From an uncultured Victivallales bacterium (GTDB lineage: Bacteria; Verrucomicrobiota; Lentisphaeria; Victivallales; UBA1829): DNA of 64,000 nucleotides. The stretch spans positions 1-64,000 of the forward strand of contig CALXRL010000057.1 of NCBI GenBank assembly GCA_944390735.1. Reading direction: 5' to 3'. Under the pieces are notes generated by a model. That model was not told the DNA's origin, did no database searches, and saw only the letters and a program-made list of their open reading frames with translations. Positions 60,512 through 64,000 of the stretch are shown in pieces. Every line of letters begins with the position of its first letter. Within the stretch, counting starts at the first letter, position 1. The translations under genes were made by a program, and so were the position numbers.

Positions 60512-61309
60512 ATGGCACACATTCATCCCACTGCAATTGTCGACCCCTCCGCAAAACTGGCGGAGGATGTGGTAGTCGGCCCCTACTGTCTTATTGAACA
60601 CGATGTTGAAATCGGAGCGGGTTCGCGCCTGATGGGGCACTGCAACATCGGAGCGTACACCACGATGGGTACGGGCAACACGGTCTATCCGTTCGCCTCG
60701 CTGGGAACGGATCCGGAGGATTACGCGTTTTCCGGAACGGTCTCCTACACGCAGATCGGAAACGACAACCGCTTCCGGGAAGGCGTGACCGTGAACCGCG
60801 GAACCAAAGAGGGCTCCGTGACCAGAATCGGAAACGGCTGCTTCATGATGGCGAACACGCATGTCGCCCACAACTGTCAGGTCGGCGACCGGGTGATCTT
60901 TGTTCCGTTCAGCGGAATCGCGGGATACTGCGAAATCGGGAACAACTGTCTGATCTCCGGACTGGCGGGAATACACCAGTTCTGCCGCATGGGACGCATG
61001 GCGGTGCTCAGCGGAGGATCCCAGATCTCCATGGATCTGCCGCCGTTCATGATCGGGGACGGACGAAACGGAGGAGTTCGCGGATTCAACATCGTCGGAA
61101 TGCGCCGCAACGGATTTTCTCCGGAAACCATTCGGGCCATCAAGGATGTCTACAACATCTTTTTCCGTCTCGGTCTGAACACGAAAAACGCCATTGAAAA
61201 GGTGCTTGCGGAAGTGCCGCAGCTGCCCGAAGTCACCGAATTCCTGGATTTCGTGCGCACCAGCAAACGGGGAATTCTTCCGGGCGACCATCACGGACGC
61301 CGCGCCTGA
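60512..61309 (+). CDS. lpxA: UDP-N-acetylglucosamine acyltransferase (lipid A, first step)
   Basis: It puts the 3-hydroxyacyl chain on UDP-GlcNAc. The 265-aa protein is a left-handed beta-helix with hexapeptide repeats (IHPTAIVDPSAKLAEDVVVG, then VEIGAGS), the catalytic His in MANTHVAHNCQVGD, the Gly/Phe-rich IAGYCEIGNN turn and RGFNIVGMRRNGF near the C-terminal helical part, all of LpxA. Length is typical. The ATG at 60512 follows AGGAAG; a longer frame is open upstream but runs back through the small gene. It marks this organism as an LPS producer. Confidence 0.94.
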   Translation: MAHIHPTAIVDPSAKLAEDVVVGPYCLIEHDVEIGAGSRLMGHCNIGAYTTMGTGNTVYPFASLGTDPEDYAFSGTVSYTQIGNDNRFREGVTVNRGTKEGSVTRIGNGCFMMANTHVAHNCQVGDRVIFVPFSGIAGYCEIGNNCLISGLAGIHQFCRMGRMAVLSGGSQISMDLPPFMIGDGRNGGVRGFNIVGMRRNGFSPETIRAIKDVYNIFFRLGLNTKNAIEKVLAEVPQLPEVTEFLDFVRTSKRGILPGDHHGRRA

Positions 61310-61339
61310 CAACCGAACAAAGCAACTCAGGAGAACAGC

Positions 61340-62134
61340 ATGAACATCCGGACTCTGATGGAGGAACTTTTCGCCTGGTGCGGCGACGGAATTCCGCATG
61401 ACTATTCCAATTCCTGCGACACGCTGAAAACCGGAAATCCTGAAACGGAGGTCTCCAAAGTGGCCGTAAGCATGTTCGCCACGCCGGACCTGATCCGGGA
61501 GGTGCATCGCTGGGGCGCCCAGCTGCTGATCGTTCACGAACCGACCTTCTACGATCACTACGACCGAAAGATCGAACAGGATCCTGTTACGGAGGCAAAA
61601 GCGGCGCTGATGAAAGAGACCGGACTGGCCATCTGGCGCTATCACGATCATCCGCACGTGAAGTTCAAGGATATGATCGGAGACGGCGAAGTACATTTTC
61701 TCGGTCTCGAAGGGGAATGGAGCAGAGGTCCCCGCAATGCGGTGAACCGTTTTCTTCTGAACAAGCCGATGACGCCCCGGGAAATCGGCCGTCTGTTTGA
61801 AAGCCGTCTTCAGGCGCATCATGTGCGCATCTGCGGCGCGGCGGATGAGCCCTGCCGGAGACTTTCGCTCTGCTTCGGAACTCCGGGCGGGGTTTTTGAT
61901 GAGCTCCGCAATCCGGACATCGACCTTGTCCTGACCGGAGAGGCCTGCGAATGGCAGCTGGGAGAGTATGCGCGCGACGCGGGACAGCTCGGTTTCCGGA
62001 AAGCGCTGATGATTCTCGGCCACATCCCCTCGGAACGGGAAGGAATGCGGCTGCTCGCAGAATGGATGAGTCAACGCTTTTCGCAGTTTGAAACGCGATA
62101 TTTCGAATGCGGGGAAGTGTATTGCGCCCCCTGA
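61340..62134 (+). CDS. Nif3-like dinuclear metal centre protein
   Basis: The Nif3/YbgI/YqfO family has a two-metal site; its enzyme role is mostly unknown. The 264-aa protein has the opening IRTLMEELF, the metal-ligand motif LLIVHEPTFY (His where the family has HHP), a later HDHPH pair, and LTGEACEWQ plus ILGHIPSERE at the C-terminal metal site. AGGAGA precedes the ATG. It follows lpxA by 30 bp and may be co-transcribed; a strong terminator follows. Confidence 0.83.
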   Translation: MNIRTLMEELFAWCGDGIPHDYSNSCDTLKTGNPETEVSKVAVSMFATPDLIREVHRWGAQLLIVHEPTFYDHYDRKIEQDPVTEAKAALMKETGLAIWRYHDHPHVKFKDMIGDGEVHFLGLEGEWSRGPRNAVNRFLLNKPMTPREIGRLFESRLQAHHVRICGAADEPCRRLSLCFGTPGGVFDELRNPDIDLVLTGEACEWQLGEYARDAGQLGFRKALMILGHIPSEREGMRLLAEWMSQRFSQFETRYFECGEVYCAP

Positions 62135-62165
62135 GAGGAAAACCGTTCGGAAAAGGAATTTTCAC

Positions 62166-62200
62166 GGAGCGCCGGAGAAAGATCCGGCGCTCCATTTTTT
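62166..62200 (+). terminator. Rho-independent terminator after the Nif3-like gene
   Basis: 11-bp stem GGAGCGCCGGA/TCCGGCGCTCC (62166-62176 with 62183-62193), 6-nt loop, T-run (62195-62200). It overlaps the stop codon of the convergent minus-strand ABC exporter. Confidence 0.9.
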
Positions 62201-64000
62201 ATGCCTCGGATTTCTTTGTTCCGGCTTTTCCGAACTGGGTGTCGTGAAGTTTCTTGTAACGTCCGCCGAGCGCCATCAGCTCCGCGTGGGTTCCGGATTC
62301 CACGATGTGTCCTTTTTCCAGAACGATGATTTTATTGGCATTCTGAATCGTGCTCAGCCGATGGGCAATGGCGAAGACGGTTCGATTCGTCATCACGTTA
62401 TTGAGGGCATCCTGCACCAGTTTCTCGGTGACGGTGTCCAGGGCGCTGGTTGCCTCGTCGAGAATCAGAATGGGCGGATTCCGGAGAATGGCGCGGGCGA
62501 TGCTGATGCGCTGTTTTTCTCCGCCGCTGAGACGGAATCCCTTTTCCCCGGCAAAGGTGTCGTAGCCATCCGGATGACGGCCGTCGACGATGAAGTTGTG
62601 CGCATTCGCCTGTTTCGCCGCTTCGATGATCTGTTCACGGGAAGCGGAAGGCATCCCGTAGGCGATATTGTCCGCGATCGTGTCGTTGAAGAGAATCGCA
62701 TCCTGCGTGACGATTCCGATCAGACGGCGCAGATCCTCGATTTTGATCTCCCGGACATCCGTTCCGTCGATGGTGATGCTTCCGCTGTCGCAGTCATAGA
62801 ACCGTGCGATCAGATTGGCGATAGTGGTTTTCCCGGAACCGGTCTCGCCGACAACGGCGACGATCTGTCCTTTCGGAATGTCAAAGGAAATTCCGTCCAG
62901 GATTTTGCGTTTGTCATAAGCAAAGGTCACATTGCGGAAGGAGATGCGGTCCTTGAACTCCTTCAGCTCCACGGGATGGGCGCTTTCCTTGATGCCGGTG
63001 TCGTAGTCGATCACCTGGAAGTAGCGGTCGGCGGCGGCCATGCTCCGCTGGATGTAGGTGGAGACCTTCGCCAGATCCTTGATCGGCCGATAGGCCAGAA
63101 AACAGGGCGCGAGAAGCTGCGCCAGTTCCGAAAGGGAAATCTCCCGACTGTAACTGTAAATCAGGAAGACCAGCGTCGAAGCGACCGCCACGACCTCCAT
63201 CAGAGGCGTCATCAGCAGCTGGGCGCGGATCGCCCGCACCACCGTTTTGAAATAGTGACGGTTCGAGTATTCAAAGCGCTGGATTTCGCGCTCCTCGGCA
63301 TGATACGCCTTCACCACAAGAATTCCCGTGAAGACCTCGTGCATCCGGATCACGACCTCGGCAATCTGCGCAAAGGATTTCTTGTACACCTTGCGGATTT
63401 TCCGACCGAGAATCGCCACCGGAACAATGCAGAGCGGCATGCCGACAAACAGAATCAGCGGAAGTTCCCAGCTCCCGTGCTGAAGACTCGCATACACAAT
63501 GGCGGCGGCACAGGCAAGAATTTCGATCGGGCAGCGCGTGGCGTCGGCAATCACGTTGGCGACGCTGGATTCAATCGCGGCGGTATCGTTTGTGCAGCGG
63601 CTGATCAGCTGTCCCACATCGGTTTTCCCGTAAAAGCGGAGCGACTGGTCCATCAGCTTCCGGAAGATCTCGTCCCGCAGATCCGTCACCACCCGGATCC
63701 CGACCCAGCGCATGCAGTAGTGATTGACATAGGTGGCGACATTCTTCAGAATCCAGAGCAGAATGAATCCGATGCAGAAGACCGAAAAGAACTGCCATGT
63801 CATCTTTCCTGTTTCCGTCTCGGCGGGAAAGGAGAGGAGCTCGTCCGACCGCTGCTTCAGCACGACATTGCCTTTGACATAGACAACGGAAAGATTCCGG
63901 ATTCCAAGGGTCTTCAGCGTATGATTCGCCTTGTCGATCTCCTTGCGGATTTTGGAGGTCTCCTCCTTTTCCGGTTTTGCCAGAATCCGCCGGACAGCCT
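62199..64000 (-). CDS. MsbA-type ABC exporter (fused permease-ATPase), partial at the window edge
   Basis: The C-terminal ~600 residues of an exporter; the frame stays open to base 64000, so the N-terminus is beyond the window. An extracytoplasmic-looking charged segment (about 45 residues) precedes a transmembrane part with FFSVFCIGFILLWILKNV, then RDEIFRKLMDQSLRFY and four to five helices. The nucleotide-binding domain has Walker A GETGSGKTT, the Q-loop VTQDAILFND, the signature LSGGEKQRISIARA, Walker B LILDEATSALD and the H-loop AIAHRLST. MsbA flips lipid A, and lpxA is next door in a convergent gene pair, but other lipid or peptide exporters look alike. Confidence 0.85.
   Translation of the reverse strand, partial: AVRRILAKPEKEETSKIRKEIDKANHTLKTLGIRNLSVVYVKGNVVLKQRSDELLSFPAETETGKMTWQFFSVFCIGFILLWILKNVATYVNHYCMRWVGIRVVTDLRDEIFRKLMDQSLRFYGKTDVGQLISRCTNDTAAIESSVANVIADATRCPIEILACAAAIVYASLQHGSWELPLILFVGMPLCIVPVAILGRKIRKVYKKSFAQIAEVVIRMHEVFTGILVVKAYHAEEREIQRFEYSNRHYFKTVVRAIRAQLLMTPLMEVVAVASTLVFLIYSYSREISLSELAQLLAPCFLAYRPIKDLAKVSTYIQRSMAAADRYFQVIDYDTGIKESAHPVELKEFKDRISFRNVTFAYDKRKILDGISFDIPKGQIVAVVGETGSGKTTIANLIARFYDCDSGSITIDGTDVREIKIEDLRRLIGIVTQDAILFNDTIADNIAYGMPSASREQIIEAAKQANAHNFIVDGRHPDGYDTFAGEKGFRLSGGEKQRISIARAILRNPPILILDEATSALDTVTEKLVQDALNNVMTNRTVFAIAHRLSTIQNANKIIVLEKGHIVESGTHAELMALGGRYKKLHDTQFGKAGTKKSEA

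Noticed and set aside
62199..63863. Complete ABC exporter starting at a GTG at 63863
   Set aside because: The frame continues without a stop to the end of the window, so the gene is taken as cut by the window edge.
1..64000. General reassignment of TAG to an amino acid
   Set aside because: Only one in-frame TAG was found in about 45 genes. A reassigned codon would appear in many. Kept only as avoidance or suppression to be tested.

Overview
The window looks like chromosomal DNA of a member of the Lentisphaerota (Victivallaceae-like gut relative). This is an inference from gene style: a pseudopilin with a [12 protein letters not shown] prepilin signal and an H-X9-DG C-terminal motif placed between a LacI regulator and a secreted glycoside hydrolase, many LacI/AraC regulators, Gfo/Idh/MocA and ThuA proteins, and a sugar ABC transporter whose binding protein is fused to a permease. 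LpxA, an LpxL-type acyltransferase and an MsbA-type exporter point to a Gram-negative envelope. Base composition is moderately GC-rich with AT-rich promoter regions. Several promoters read TTGnnn-N16/17-TATATT.

Layout. 1-3.2 kb: minus-strand operon ribF > membrane-anchored MerR-like protein > queD > tsaC, with a ~124-bp repeat copied on both sides. 3.6-6.5 kb: a Gfo/Idh dehydrogenase plus sugar isomerase pair, divergent from an AraC regulator. 6.5-8.2 kb: an AarF/UbiB kinase. 8.5-13.6 kb: LacI regulator > pseudopilin > 1072-aa secreted glycoside hydrolase. 13.8-16 kb: an AEC transporter interrupted by an in-frame TAG, and an M14-type carboxypeptidase. 16.2-25 kb: a redox catabolic cluster (SDR, flavoprotein, XRE-cupin regulator, old-yellow-enzyme, ThuA, 2-hydroxyacid dehydrogenase), then a PocR-AraC regulator divergent from a second flavoprotein. 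25.1-30.9 kb: one giant gene joining a C10 cysteine protease to a beta-solenoid and tandem Ig-like domains.

31.4-36.5 kb: an orphan DNA methyltransferase, a cytidylate-kinase-like/BON fusion, a Sel1-repeat exported protein and a 64-bp tandem repeat. 36.5-39.6 kb: a cytoplasmic glycoside hydrolase divergent from its LacI regulator. 39.6-45.7 kb: polyphosphate kinase 2 divergent from the two-gene sugar ABC transporter, with no ATPase in the window. 45.8-53.2 kb: YugP-type Zn-peptidase, polytopic membrane protein, PBP2, a glutaredoxin-like protein and NAD synthetase. 53.4-64 kb: LpxL-type acyltransferase, a decayed GntR/LacI regulator plus pseudopilin locus, MurC-type ligase, AsmA-like protein, BipA, a 35-aa basic protein, LpxA, Nif3-like protein and an MsbA-type exporter that runs off the window.

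How it works together: most accessory genes form small sugar or polysaccharide foraging units, each with its own regulator, set among housekeeping and envelope genes. The decayed locus at 54.5-55.6 kb has the same regulator-then-pseudopilin order as the intact unit at 8.6-13.6 kb, so such modules seem to be gained and lost. None of the roughly 45 genes read here ends in TAG, and the only interrupting TAG found lies at codon 9 of the AEC transporter.
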